Shown: positions 37,020 through 46,169 of the stretch, one piece after another | Position numbering within the stretch: the stretch's first letter is position 1 | How the letters are laid out: every line of letters begins with the position of its first letter | DNA from: Fimbriimonadaceae bacterium | GTDB taxonomy: Bacteria > Armatimonadota > Fimbriimonadia > Fimbriimonadales > Fimbriimonadaceae | Direction of reading: 5' to 3' | Length of the DNA: 64,000 nucleotides | Assembly (NCBI GenBank): GCA_020847855.1 | Contig: JADLBH010000029.1 | Span: forward strand, 16,424-80,423 | Position numbers and translations under genes: made by a program | Notes under the pieces: generated by a model | The model's database searches: none | Seen by the model: the letters and a program-made list of their open reading frames with translations, nothing else | Told to the model about the DNA's origin: nothing

Positions 37020-37751
37020 ATGAAGATCGGTCTTCAACTCTATACGCTTCGAGAAGCCTTGGGCAAAAACCCAGTAGAAACACTGGCACGGGTCGCCGGG
37101 ATGGGATACAAGTACGTGGAAACGGCAGGGCTTGGTGGCCTCACTGCGGAGGGTTTTCGGGCCGCTCTCGACCAACACGGCCTCCAGGCGGTCTCTTCGC
37201 ACCATGGGATCGAAGCATTCGAGGCGGAGTTTGTGGCCACGGTCTCGGAAGCAAAAGCAATCGGCGTCGGCACCTTGGTGCTACCGTGGATCGCGGAGGA
37301 GGTCTTCCGAAATCAACCTGAGTTTGGCAAGCGGCTTGGCGCGATCGCGGAACGACTTCGCGGGGAAGGGCTCCGCTTCGCTTATCACAACCACGCTTTC
37401 GAGTTCGAGCAGGTAGGGGCGAGACCCGCCTACGAGCAATTGTGGGAGCACGCTCCCAAAGCCGTGTTCGCCGAGCTCGACCTCTATTGGTGCCACTATG
37501 CCGGGCACGATCCCGTCTGCTGGCTGGACACTCTGGAGCACCGCGTGCCGCTCACCCACTTCAAGGACGGGCGAGACGGCAAGTTCACGCCAGTCGGCGA
37601 AGGGGAGTTGGACTGGGAAGCGATCATCCCGGTCGCCCGCAAGTCAGGGGTCGAGTATGCGATCGTCGAGTTGGACGAAAGCCCGCGCGATCCCTTCGAT
37701 TGTGTGAAGGCCAGCCGGGACTTCTTGGTGAAGATGGGCGTTGATGGCTAG
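37020..37751 (+). CDS. Sugar phosphate isomerase/epimerase (AP endonuclease family 2 TIM barrel)
   Basis: 243 residues from the ATG at 37020. The [12 protein letters not shown] start and barrel motifs ([50 protein letters not shown]) are typical of xylose-isomerase-like TIM barrel proteins annotated as sugar phosphate isomerase/epimerase. His, Glu and Asp ligands for a divalent metal are in place. The substrate is unknown; inositol or keto-sugar chemistry is usual. Its stop shares CTAG with the convergent epimerase. Confidence 0.85.
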   Translation: MKIGLQLYTLREALGKNPVETLARVAGMGYKYVETAGLGGLTAEGFRAALDQHGLQAVSSHHGIEAFEAEFVATVSEAKAIGVGTLVLPWIAEEVFRNQPEFGKRLGAIAERLRGEGLRFAYHNHAFEFEQVGARPAYEQLWEHAPKAVFAELDLYWCHYAGHDPVCWLDTLEHRVPLTHFKDGRDGKFTPVGEGELDWEAIIPVARKSGVEYAIVELDESPRDPFDCVKASRDFLVKMGVDG

Positions 37752-38674
37752 CTAGCCAACTGGCCTTCTCGTTGGGAAAGCGTCGCAGCGAGGCCCTCGC
37801 GAAGTCCGATTCTCGGCTCGTAACCGAGCAGCCGTCTTGCGAGCGTCAGATCGGGTTTCCGTTGCCGTGGATCGTCAGGCGCGGCTGGGACGTGGACGAT
37901 CGGACTCTCAGAGCCTGTGGCTTGGATCACTGCCTCCGCCAGTTCGAGGATCGTGACCTCCTCGTCGTTGCCTAGATTCAGAGGGGATGCGTAGCCAGAC
38001 TCCATGAGCGCGATCACCCCGGCCACCACATCCGCAACATAGGCGAAGGATCGGGTTTGGAGCCCGTCCCCTTGGACCGGGATGGGTTCGCGGCGCAGGG
38101 CGTGGTCAAGAAACGTAGGCACCGCCCGGCCATCGTCGCGCCTCATCCTTGGGCCATAGGTGTTGAAGATGCGCACGATGCCGGCGTCCGACCCGTACTG
38201 TAGGGCGAAGGCTCGGGTAAGCGCCTCGGAAAACCGTTTCGACTCGTCGTAGCAAGAGCGCGGCCCCACCGGGTTCGTGTTGCCCCAGTAGCTTTCGGGC
38301 TGGGGGCTCACCAAGGGGTCGCCGTAGACCTCGCTGGTCGAAGCCATGACGATCCTGGCCCCTTTCTCCTTGGCGAGGTGCAGTGCGTTCCAAGCTCCGA
38401 GAGAGTTGGCTGCGGCGACGGCGACCGGGACCCTTGCGAAGTCTCTCGGCGAAGCGGGGCTCGCGAAGTGGAAGATTCGATCCACCTTGCCCTCGACATA
38501 GATCGGGTTGGCAACGTCCACGGTCAGCCGTGTGAGCCCCGGTCGTGCGGGGAGGTTGTCCCACCTTCCGGTGGAAAGGTTGTCCATCGCTACGATCTCG
38601 TGTCCTGCCAAATGGAGCGCGTCGCAAAGGTGAGAGCCTAGGAAGCCTGCCGCACCGGTTACAACGATTCGCAT
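37748..38674 (-). CDS. NAD-dependent sugar-nucleotide epimerase/decarboxylase (UXS/RmlB type)
   Basis: 308 residues. Extended SDR: N-terminal GAAGFLGSHLCDAL (NAD binding), ASTSEVYGDP with the catalytic Ser/Thr, and YDESKR giving YxxxK. GPRMRRDDGRAVPTFL and the overall length resemble UDP-glucuronate decarboxylase (UDP-xylose synthase), although dTDP-glucose dehydratase is also possible. It makes activated sugars for cell-surface polymers. Other polysaccharide genes are not adjacent. Confidence 0.85.
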   Translation of the reverse strand: MRIVVTGAAGFLGSHLCDALHLAGHEIVAMDNLSTGRWDNLPARPGLTRLTVDVANPIYVEGKVDRIFHFASPASPRDFARVPVAVAAANSLGAWNALHLAKEKGARIVMASTSEVYGDPLVSPQPESYWGNTNPVGPRSCYDESKRFSEALTRAFALQYGSDAGIVRIFNTYGPRMRRDDGRAVPTFLDHALRREPIPVQGDGLQTRSFAYVADVVAGVIALMESGYASPLNLGNDEEVTILELAEAVIQATGSESPIVHVPAAPDDPRQRKPDLTLARRLLGYEPRIGLREGLAATLSQREGQLAS

Positions 38675-38712
38675 GATCGGCCCTGTAGCCTCAAGACGTC
38701 CAAAGACATACT

Positions 38713-39348
38713 ATGCGTCTCATGCAGGTTCGCGCGGTTGCGCTGGACATCGGGGGAGTGATGGTGCGTATCGCCCGCACCTGGACTGAGGCGGCGGCTC
38801 ATGCCGGGGTTGCCGTAGAAGGAGGCGAAAGACCTTTCTCCGAGTTCGAGGAGTTTGAGGCCTACCAGGTCGGGGATCTGCCGGAAGACCAGTATCTCTG
38901 GGCGCTTGCGCGCAAGCTCGGCACGGATCTCCAGGGCGCGGCGTTGGTACACCGCCACATCCTACAGGAGGTGTCGCCAGGTGCCGAGCAGCTGGTCGAG
39001 GAGTTGGAGGGCCTTGGCATCGTATGCGGCTGCCTCTCGAACACGAACGCTCTGCACTGGCGGATTCTGGTCGAGGATGGGAGCTACCCAGCCCTTGCCC
39101 GGCTCTCGGTCAAGGTTGGGTCTCACGTGGCTCGGACTGCGAAGCCGGAACCTGAGATCTATCGGCTCTTCGAACGGCAGGCCGGGGCTTGTGCGGGCGC
39201 GGTAGCGTACTTTGACGACGTAGAGGAGTATGTTTTGGGCGGCAAGGCGATGGGCTGGCAAGTCGCTCGGGTTGTGCCGGGCGCTGATCCCATCGGGCAA
39301 GTCCGCTCCCACCTTCTCGACTACGGTGTCCCTTTGCGGACGGCTTGA
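38713..39348 (+). CDS. HAD-superfamily hydrolase-like protein
   Basis: 211 residues (an ATG three codons in, at 38722, is also possible). HAD motifs: nucleophile in LDIGGVMV, motif II CLSNTNAL, motif III Lys in AKPEPEIY and motif IV FDDVEEYV. The FDxGG-type first motif, lacking the second Asp, is shared with YihX-like sugar phosphatases. The likely role is a small-molecule phosphatase. It is divergent from the epimerase gene and precedes a sugar isomerase-like gene. Confidence 0.82.
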   Translation: MRLMQVRAVALDIGGVMVRIARTWTEAAAHAGVAVEGGERPFSEFEEFEAYQVGDLPEDQYLWALARKLGTDLQGAALVHRHILQEVSPGAEQLVEELEGLGIVCGCLSNTNALHWRILVEDGSYPALARLSVKVGSHVARTAKPEPEIYRLFERQAGACAGAVAYFDDVEEYVLGGKAMGWQVARVVPGADPIGQVRSHLLDYGVPLRTA

Positions 39349-39380
39349 CATAGCCGGGCCCACCGCCGTAACCTGCGGGC

Positions 39381-40511
39381 ATGCGGCTCGATCCGGCAAT
39401 TCTCCTTGACGTAGAATCCCAGTTCGGCAGGTACCTGGAAGGCGAGGATGTCCGGGCCTTTCTGGACCACTTCGGCATTCACATCGCCGCTGGGCATTGG
39501 TGCGCGGGCGAGTTCTTCGACCGCTTCGCCCCTGGCGGCTATAACGCGGACCAACCCGGATTCGATCGAAGCGAGGAGGCGCAGGTGGCGCGGATCGCTA
39601 AGGCGGGCATCGAGGGCGTCGAGTGGCACGAGGTCGTTTTTCTCGACGCTCACGGTGGGAAAGACCCATCGAGGGTCGGCTCGATCATGGGCGCCATGAA
39701 GGAGCACGGGGTCGTGCCCACGAACATGAACTTCAACACATGGAGCAATCCGAAGTACAAGTTCGGAGGCCTGACCCATCCCGATCCGGGGATTCGGCGG
39801 GATGCGCTCGCGCAAACGCTCCTGGGGGTGGAGATCGCCAAGGAGATCGGCTGTGGCAGTTGCAATATCTGGCCGGGCTCCGATGGCTGGGACTACCACT
39901 TCGAAGTGGACTACGGGAAGCGCCTGAACTGGTTCATCGAAGGCTGCGCCGAGCTCGCCCGCAAGTGCGACTCACTGGGGTTGAAGTTCGGCACGGAGCC
40001 GAAGCAGTACGAGCCTAGGGAGGGCAACATGATCTGCAATACCGTCGCCAAGGCCGCCCTGGTCGCCCAGGAGGTCAACCGTATGGTGGGTAAGACCGTG
40101 ATGGGGGTTGTTATTGACTACGGGCACGAGCAGATGGCCGGGAACACTCCAGCGGACTCGCTCTACGTCCTTCAACGCTTCGGCGTGCCGATTGCGAACT
40201 TCCACATCAATGGCGCGAAGTACAACGCCAACGACGAGGACCGGATCGCGGGCACGGACGATATCTGGCGCCTTGCGGAGTTTTGCTATGCCGCCGCTGA
40301 CACCGGCTACGATGGTTGGTTCGGGCTCGACCAGTTCACCTATCGCACCGAACAGACCGTCTCCATGGAACTCTCCGTCGAGTTTTTTGCGAACTGCATG
40401 AAGAAGGCGCTCACAATCTTCGCCCGACGGGACGACCTCCAAGCCGCGCAGGCGACGGGGGACGCGATCCGAACCATCCAATTGGTGAAGCGGGCGATCT
40501 ATTCGGGCTAG
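39381..40511 (+). CDS. Xylose isomerase-like TIM barrel protein
   Basis: 376 residues. N-terminal HFGIHIAAGHWCAGEFFDRF and barrel segments EGVEWHEVVF, VPTNMNFNTWSNPKYKFGG (read as separate parts), CGSCNIWPGSDGWDY, GLKFGTEPKQYEP, VVIDYGHEQMAG and GWFGLDQF provide the conserved Glu/Asp/His metal ligands of the xylose isomerase-like superfamily. It is closest in style to L-rhamnose or ketose isomerase-like proteins; substrate unknown. It shares CTAG with the convergent propeller gene. Confidence 0.82.
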   Translation: MRLDPAILLDVESQFGRYLEGEDVRAFLDHFGIHIAAGHWCAGEFFDRFAPGGYNADQPGFDRSEEAQVARIAKAGIEGVEWHEVVFLDAHGGKDPSRVGSIMGAMKEHGVVPTNMNFNTWSNPKYKFGGLTHPDPGIRRDALAQTLLGVEIAKEIGCGSCNIWPGSDGWDYHFEVDYGKRLNWFIEGCAELARKCDSLGLKFGTEPKQYEPREGNMICNTVAKAALVAQEVNRMVGKTVMGVVIDYGHEQMAGNTPADSLYVLQRFGVPIANFHINGAKYNANDEDRIAGTDDIWRLAEFCYAAADTGYDGWFGLDQFTYRTEQTVSMELSVEFFANCMKKALTIFARRDDLQAAQATGDAIRTIQLVKRAIYSG

Positions 40512-41257
40512 CCGTATCGGTACGCGCCGTATGGCGTGAGTACGAAGAGCCCGTCGTCCGCCAGTGCGAAACCCGTCGTCTCCGTGTCGTCCGGGCCGAT
40601 CCGCTCCCATTCGCCAAGGCGGTTGGCCCAGGCGCCGTCGTTGCCACCGATCACGAGCGTACCGTGCCATACCGCCAAATGGTTGATGGAGCGCGTGGGG
40701 ACGGAGACCGCTTCTGCCCGATCTCCGTTGAGTCGGCTGAGCCCGCCGTTCGATGTTCCCACGTAGACCGTTCCGGCGAGCGTCGCGAGCGAAGTGACCC
40801 AAGTATCCTTGAGGCCCTGGAGAAGCCCGATGTTCTCGATCCCGGTTTTGGAGGTGCGAAACACTCCCGACGACTGGGTGCCGATGAATGTTCCTTCCGC
40901 ACCGGCGAGCATCGCGGTCACGACCTCGCCTCGCAAAGTCTCTGGCCTCGTTTCAGTGGTCGTCTTGGACGACTTCTCGACCCAGCCTCCGATCCCGCCG
41001 AAGAGCAGGTTCCCGCAAACGGAGAGTACGGATGTCCAGGGCCGCTTCGCCGCGCCGAAGAGGACGTCGTCGTATCGCTTGCCCGTAGACAGATCCAGCT
41101 TGTCCACCGAGCCGTCCCCGAACAGCACCCAGGCTGCCCCGGCGAACTGCGACACCTGGCGCACGGGCCGTTGGTCGAGCGACCTCCAGTTCCCCGGTTC
41201 TCCGTCCCACAGACCTTCGGGCCCACCGATCAGCCACTTCCGACCGAGGATCGCCAA
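40508..41257 (-). CDS. Beta-propeller protein, C-terminal part (in-frame continuation of the 41477-41791 gene)
   Basis: 249 residues if started at a TTG at 41257, but the frame is open and clearly coding back to 41476 (RLWAGTSAGLW, FLICPSGNRPAPP), with no usable start codon there. Propeller blades recur as WLIGGPEGLW, TFIGTQSSGVF, VYVGTSNGGLS and LVIGGNDGAW, as in two-component-regulator/YncE-like propellers. A single TGA (41477-41479, complement) separates it from the N-terminal signal-peptide part, so this is probably one gene of about 427 codons with a nonsense mutation. Confidence 0.6.
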   Translation of the reverse strand: MAILGRKWLIGGPEGLWDGEPGNWRSLDQRPVRQVSQFAGAAWVLFGDGSVDKLDLSTGKRYDDVLFGAAKRPWTSVLSVCGNLLFGGIGGWVEKSSKTTTETRPETLRGEVVTAMLAGAEGTFIGTQSSGVFRTSKTGIENIGLLQGLKDTWVTSLATLAGTVYVGTSNGGLSRLNGDRAEAVSVPTRSINHLAVWHGTLVIGGNDGAWANRLGEWERIGPDDTETTGFALADDGLFVLTPYGAYRYG

Positions 41258-41476
41258 GCCGTGGAGACGTTGCGTCGGGAGCGTGGAGGGTAGTTTCTCG
41301 CGAATCCAGCCGGAAGGTCCCTCGCTCCAAAGGCCTGCCGAAGTACCTGCCCAGAGCCGATCGCGGTACCACAGGAGCGCATAGACCTTCTCGGCGGGCG
41401 GGGCCGGCCTATTGCCGCTCGGGCAGATGAGGAAGCGGCTCGCCAGGAGCGACTCGACGCGGCCGTGAGGGGTGTC

Positions 41477-41791
41477 TCAGGCTACCGTGTCGCCCTTCGC
41501 CCCGAGAGTCGAGGCCCCCACCTCCACCCATCTCGAGCCCTGCACCCGCATTACGTTGCCCGACGGTGTCGTAACCGCCCCTTTGTCATAGAGAATCACC
41601 GAGCAAGGGAGTCGAGGTTCCACCTCAAACCATTCGCTCTGCCTTTGTTCGAGCAGGCCCCCACCAGTACCGGCGAGAAGAGTCCCCTGGTGTTCCCCGA
41701 GCCATCGGACCTCCTCGTGGCAGGCGTAGGTTGCCGTCTGCGCAGGTACCGGAACCCCGATCACGCCGAGCGCTATGCACGTGGCGAACAA
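41477..41791 (-). CDS. Secreted beta-propeller protein, N-terminal part (ends at in-frame TGA)
   Basis: 104 residues from a TTG at 41791 with a very strong ribosome-binding site AAGGGGAGG seven bases upstream. Signal peptide FATCIALGVIGVPVPAQ, then the first blades (TLLAGTGGGLLEQ). The frame stops at TGA after GAKGDTVA, and propeller sequence resumes in the same frame. It overlaps the end of the upstream VIT-domain gene by 19 bases. Alone it is too short for a propeller. Confidence 0.65.
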   Translation of the reverse strand: MFATCIALGVIGVPVPAQTATYACHEEVRWLGEHQGTLLAGTGGGLLEQRQSEWFEVEPRLPCSVILYDKGAVTTPSGNVMRVQGSRWVEVGASTLGAKGDTVA

Positions 41792-43365
41792 GCAAGCCTC
41801 CCCTTGTTCGATGCCCTGTCCTTGACGAGGACGAAGGCTACGGTTTCCGCTTTGCCGATCTCGGCCGAGTAGACCCCCGGCTCGGTCTCTGAGAGGACGA
41901 GCCGCTTGCCCGTGGCCGTATAGGCCTCGACCAAGGCCAATCCCGACTCGGAGGTGACCACGAGAGAATCCCCCCTCCAGGAGGCGAGCCCTGTCGGTGC
42001 CGTGCGGTCCACATGGTAGACGACAGACTCTTCGCGGCGGCTGCCGTCCTTTCGCACGACGACGATCCTTACCTTGTAGCTGCCTTCCGGGGCGTCGGCC
42101 GGGATCTCGAAGTTCACGGTCCACCACCCGTCCCCGAGGGCGCGGAGGGCGAGCACGCGGCCGTCCGGAAGAACCGCGAGGACCTTCTCCGCGTCTCGCG
42201 CAGCGAACATGATCTGGGGGTCTCCCCCTCGACTCCGGTCCCAGTTCACTTGGGGAGGCAAGGACCCGCCCCCTCCACGTTGGGCAGCGAGCCGATTTCG
42301 GCGCTCGGCCTTAGCCTTCTCGGCACGCAGCTGGGCAAGGAACTCCTTGCGCTTCTCATCGAAGAGCTTCCTTTCGGTGCTCGGGACGGCGAGCAACGCG
42401 GTGGATTGGCTCGGCACTTGATACTTCAAGCTGAAGTCCAGGAGCTTTCCTGGGGTACCGTTCACGATCTCCGCCTGGGCCCAGACTTTTGCGACATCAT
42501 TGCCGGGCGTGATTTTGCCGAGCCCGACCGTGACCGCGTTGTTCGCCTGGTGGACCGTAAGCGTCGGGCCGGTCGCGATCCCCGAGAAACGGACGATGGA
42601 AGGATCCATCTGGCTGTTCTGACTGCTCCCTACGGAATGAAACCGCCGAAGTCCGGTGATCCTGGGGATCCCGCGTCCCAAAGCCCCCATCGCAATGCCG
42701 GCGACGTAGACGTTCCCGTCCTTCCAGCGCTCGGCCACGACGTTCACGTAGATGTCGTTCTGGAGATTGACGACCTTTCGGTCCACCGTGATGGCTGCTC
42801 GCCAGTCGGACGTGATCACCGGCCTTCCGCCGCCGTCAATTTTCCACGCCTTTTCCACTTCGGGAGATCCGTCCGGCCAACCGGGCGGGGAGAGGTGCAT
42901 CCGATCGTATTCCATTTCCAGGTAGCTGATCGAAGTGAGCTGGATTCGGAGCGGGTACCCGACGGCCAAGGGGTAGATCTGGGCATGGAACGACTCGTTG
43001 GAGGTCATCTCCATGATCCCAGGGTCGCGGTTGCGCGAGGTGATCGCGGTGTAGATGAACCATGCCATCTGCTTGTCCATGAGGACCCCAGGCACGAACT
43101 CGTCCTTGTACCAGTACCCAAACGCACCGAGCACCCCACCGGTCGGGAGCGAGAAGTTGAACGAGGCCTCTGTGAGCCGAGTGTAGGGGTTGTCAAAGAG
43201 GTAGGTGGTCGTCGTCTTGACGAGAGGGCCGCGCACGACGCTGTACGCATGGACCTTCTTGAGCTGGAAGCTTGCACCGGTGTCGCGGTTATAGACCGAG
43301 GTCAGGTTTTGTGCAGGGGCGGTAGTGGCGATGGCTGCGAGAAGGGCGAGAGCAAGATTCCGCAT
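41773..43365 (-). CDS. Secreted VIT-domain protein
   Basis: 530 residues from the ATG at 43365, with a signal peptide (LALALLAAIATTAPAQ). Residues about 25-140 match a VIT (inter-alpha-trypsin) domain: YLFDNPYTRLTEASFNFSLP, GYWYKDEFVPG, MDKQMAWFIYTAITSRNRDPG-type (AWFIYTAITSRNRDPG), YPLAVGYPLRIQL. There is no recognisable VWA MIDAS motif, unlike most VIT proteins. The C-terminal third has a coiled-coil-like charged stretch (about 345-375) and an Ig-like domain. It overlaps the start of the propeller gene, implying joint translation and export. Confidence 0.78.
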   Translation of the reverse strand: MRNLALALLAAIATTAPAQNLTSVYNRDTGASFQLKKVHAYSVVRGPLVKTTTTYLFDNPYTRLTEASFNFSLPTGGVLGAFGYWYKDEFVPGVLMDKQMAWFIYTAITSRNRDPGIMEMTSNESFHAQIYPLAVGYPLRIQLTSISYLEMEYDRMHLSPPGWPDGSPEVEKAWKIDGGGRPVITSDWRAAITVDRKVVNLQNDIYVNVVAERWKDGNVYVAGIAMGALGRGIPRITGLRRFHSVGSSQNSQMDPSIVRFSGIATGPTLTVHQANNAVTVGLGKITPGNDVAKVWAQAEIVNGTPGKLLDFSLKYQVPSQSTALLAVPSTERKLFDEKRKEFLAQLRAEKAKAERRNRLAAQRGGGGSLPPQVNWDRSRGGDPQIMFAARDAEKVLAVLPDGRVLALRALGDGWWTVNFEIPADAPEGSYKVRIVVVRKDGSRREESVVYHVDRTAPTGLASWRGDSLVVTSESGLALVEAYTATGKRLVLSETEPGVYSAEIGKAETVAFVLVKDRASNKGRLACSPRA

Positions 43366-43403
43366 GGGGTCCTCGCTGGTCTGACGCGCCACTCGGGCCG
43401 CGG

Positions 43404-44159
43404 TTACGAGGGAGTCTCTTGTGACCAAATGGTGGCTTGGCGCTCGTGCTCGTCCTTTCGCCCAGCGATACGGTTCACCTCGGTGAGGGTGAGTGGAACG
43501 AGTGGCGAGCCGGTGGATAGTGCAGCGATGACGATCCTGGCTGCCTTCTCCGCCATCTGGAGCGCCGCAGCAACGACTCCGGGGCTCGGCCCAAGCGCGA
43601 TGGTGCCATGATTCTGGAGCGCGATCATCCGTGGGGGCTCGCCGTGCGCCTCCATCCAGGAGGAGCAACGGGCCGCAATCTCGCGAGCGAGAGCGAGGCC
43701 AGGATCCACGTACGGAATCCAAAGGGTGGCTGCACCGCAGAGGACGACCTCGTCGGGGAAGAACCGTTGGCGGCACCTGTCGCGGCCCATCTCGGTACAC
43801 AAAAGGGCGAGGGTCGCCTCCCCATGGACGTGGCCGACGAACTCGACCCCAGGCAGGCCCAGGAGCCAGGCGTGCATGAACGCCTCGACCGAGGGCTTGG
43901 GCCCTCGCTGGGACACGAGCAGGCCGTGGACCGCATGGTCGTCCATTGCGGCCCCGCTCGTCACGGCGCGTGAAAGCGCCTCTCGATCGCAGCGCGCGAA
44001 ACCGTCTGGACCAATGCCGTGGAGTCGGTGCCCGCTCGCCTTCACCCAAAAGAACGTGCCTTCCGCCCCGCTCGTATTGCCTTCGCCAAGGATCGCCAAG
44101 CGATATGCCGGGTCACCGACTTCGCAGGAGAGCCGGATCAAATGTTCTAGCACGGACAT
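43404..44159 (-). CDS. Class II aldolase/adducin-family protein
   Basis: 251 residues from the ATG at 44159. FucA/AraD-type features: GEGNTSG near the N-terminus, zinc-ligand motif GHVHGE and a third His in QNHGTIALG. Members cleave sugar phosphates (fuculose-, rhamnulose-phosphate) or epimerise ribulose 5-phosphate. With two sugar isomerase-like genes within 7 kb, a role in deoxy-sugar use is plausible but unproven. It is divergent from mqnE. Confidence 0.85.
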   Translation of the reverse strand: MSVLEHLIRLSCEVGDPAYRLAILGEGNTSGAEGTFFWVKASGHRLHGIGPDGFARCDREALSRAVTSGAAMDDHAVHGLLVSQRGPKPSVEAFMHAWLLGLPGVEFVGHVHGEATLALLCTEMGRDRCRQRFFPDEVVLCGAATLWIPYVDPGLALAREIAARCSSWMEAHGEPPRMIALQNHGTIALGPSPGVVAAALQMAEKAARIVIAALSTGSPLVPLTLTEVNRIAGRKDEHERQATIWSQETPS

Positions 44160-44262
44160 GCCGTGATTCTGGCCGACCAAAGACGCTCAATCGCCGACTG
44201 GCCCGTAGCTACTGCGAAGGGACGCTGCGGGACAAACGGGTATCGTTTTCCTTGGCCGATCC

Positions 44263-45423
44263 ATGCCGATTTCCCCACACCGTACCGTTTCGAGCGACCT
44301 CCACGACATCCTGAGCAAGGTTCTCTCCAACACCCGCCTTTCGCGCGAGGACGGGGTGAGGCTCTATCGTCACAAGGACCTGACCTCCGTGGGAACTCTG
44401 GCTAACCTGGTCCGAGAGCGGTTGCACGGAGCGAGGACGTATTTCGTTCGCAACCAGCACGTGAACTACACGAACATCTGCAACAAGTTCTGCAAGTTCT
44501 GTTCGTTCTATGCGAAGAAGGGTGGGCCGGACCCCTACGAGATGAGCATCGAGGAGGTTCGCCGCCGCCTCGAATGGCACCGGGACTCCCTGATCACCGA
44601 GGTGCACATGGTGGGCGGGATCAATCCGCGCTTGCCCTATTCGTACTACATGGACCTCGTACGGGCCGTCAAAGACGCCTTGCCGGGCGTCCATGTGAAG
44701 GCGTTCACCGCGATCGAGATCGAGGAGATCGCCCGGGTCGGCAAGGTGAGCCACGAGCAGGCGCTCCGCGATCTGATGGAAGCCGGGCTCGACTCGCTGC
44801 CCGGTGGAGGGATCGAAGTGCTCAGCGACCGGGTTCACCGCGAGCTGTTCGGCAAGAAGCTCGACGGCGAGGGCTGGAAGAGCGTGGCCCGGGCGGCTGC
44901 GAGGGTCGGACTCACCCAATACGCCACCCTGCTCTATGGCACGATCGAGACCGTCGAGGAGCGGGTTGACCATTTGGTGCAATTGCGCGAGCTTCAGGAC
45001 GAGACCGGCCACTTCGTCTGCTTCACGCCGTTGAGTTTCCACCCCGAAGGGACGGAGCTAGAGGACGTCAAGCCGCTCACAGGCTACACCGACCTGCGGG
45101 CGATCGCGGTCTCGCGGCTCATGCTCGACAACTTCGCCCACATTAAGAGCTTTTGGATCATGAACACGCCAGCCGTCACCCAGGCCTCACTCTGGTATGG
45201 CGCCGACGACGCCGACGGGCTCGTCCACGAGTACGAGATCACCTATAACGAGGGCGAGTTCGGCAACAAGACCCAGGCTCTGACCTACTCCAACATGGTC
45301 GCCATGATTCGGGAGGCTGGCCGAACCCCCATCGAGCGTGACTCGTTGTACCAAGAGATCGTGCGCGAAGGCGCAGAGCCCCCGCGTGCCCGTTCGCTGA
45401 CCCCGCTCACGGTTACGGGCTAA
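44263..45423 (+). CDS. mqnE: Aminofutalosine synthase MqnE (radical SAM)
   Basis: 386 residues. Radical SAM cluster motif CNKFCKFCSFY (C-x3-C-x2-C) at about 71-79, then EVHMVGGINP and VHVKAFTAIEIEE, which favour MqnE over MqnC, and SLPGGGIEVL (usually GGGAE). MqnE joins 3-[(1-carboxyvinyl)oxy]benzoate to SAM to make aminofutalosine in the futalosine route to menaquinone. The rest of the pathway is not in the window. It is transcribed towards the D-Ala-D-Ala dipeptidase gene. Confidence 0.92.
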   Translation: MPISPHRTVSSDLHDILSKVLSNTRLSREDGVRLYRHKDLTSVGTLANLVRERLHGARTYFVRNQHVNYTNICNKFCKFCSFYAKKGGPDPYEMSIEEVRRRLEWHRDSLITEVHMVGGINPRLPYSYYMDLVRAVKDALPGVHVKAFTAIEIEEIARVGKVSHEQALRDLMEAGLDSLPGGGIEVLSDRVHRELFGKKLDGEGWKSVARAAARVGLTQYATLLYGTIETVEERVDHLVQLRELQDETGHFVCFTPLSFHPEGTELEDVKPLTGYTDLRAIAVSRLMLDNFAHIKSFWIMNTPAVTQASLWYGADDADGLVHEYEITYNEGEFGNKTQALTYSNMVAMIREAGRTPIERDSLYQEIVREGAEPPRARSLTPLTVTG

Positions 45424-45443
45424 GTCCCGGCCACGCGGGTAAC

Positions 45444-46169
45444 GTGGGGGTCTTGACGCGCAAAAAACCTTCCATCGCCGAGCCGGTCACCGAGCTTCGG
45501 CGTATTCCCATTCGCGAGAACGGGGAACCACTCGTCACCTATCTCGACCGTCATCCCAGACTGATCGTAGCGGCCCCGCGCTGGGACTATACGCGTGCGA
45601 CCTTTGCTCGGAGATCGGTCGTGGAGATGCTGGTGCGGGCGGCAGACGCCTTGCCCAAGGGCTATGCGATCGCGGTGATCGAAGGGTGGCGCCCTCCCTA
45701 TATCCAACACAGGATGTACATCTCCAACTGGGAGCGGTGGAAGGAGCGGAGACCGGATTGGTCCGACGCGCAGATTCGGAGGACGGTGAACCGGTACACG
45801 GCCCCGATCCACAGCAAAGTGCCTCCCCCTCACTCGACCGGGGGCGCCGTGGACGTGTTGCTCGCTACGCTCGACGGCGAGGAGCTCGACCACATGAGCC
45901 CCTACCAGTTTGGCCAGCACGAGTCCTATCCGTTCGATGCACCCAATCTGAGTGAACCCGCGAGCCAGCATCGGCGAATTCTCGGAGAGGCCCTGATCGC
46001 GGGCAAGCTCACGAACTACCCCAGTGAGTGGTGGCACTGGTCCTATGGCGACCAGGGCTGGGCCTACCGCAACGGATTCGAGGCTGCGATCTACGGCCCA
46101 GCGGAGCCAGAGGGCTGGGTTGGTGTCGAGGCCGACATGGTGGACGCGGTGATCAGCCGGTTCCCTTAG
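45444..46169 (+). CDS. D-alanyl-D-alanine dipeptidase, M15 family (VanX/DdpX-like)
   Basis: 241 residues, GTG start. IEGWRPPYIQHRMY, zinc motif HSTGGAVD (H-x6-D) and EWWHWSYG with catalytic Glu and third zinc His are diagnostic for VanX-type M15D enzymes. It hydrolyses D-Ala-D-Ala or processes murein peptides. No signal peptide is evident, so it acts in the cytosol, probably in peptidoglycan recycling rather than vancomycin resistance (no vanHA genes nearby). Its TAG shares TTAG with the convergent subtilase stop. Confidence 0.92.
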   Translation: MGVLTRKKPSIAEPVTELRRIPIRENGEPLVTYLDRHPRLIVAAPRWDYTRATFARRSVVEMLVRAADALPKGYAIAVIEGWRPPYIQHRMYISNWERWKERRPDWSDAQIRRTVNRYTAPIHSKVPPPHSTGGAVDVLLATLDGEELDHMSPYQFGQHESYPFDAPNLSEPASQHRRILGEALIAGKLTNYPSEWWHWSYGDQGWAYRNGFEAAIYGPAEPEGWVGVEADMVDAVISRFP

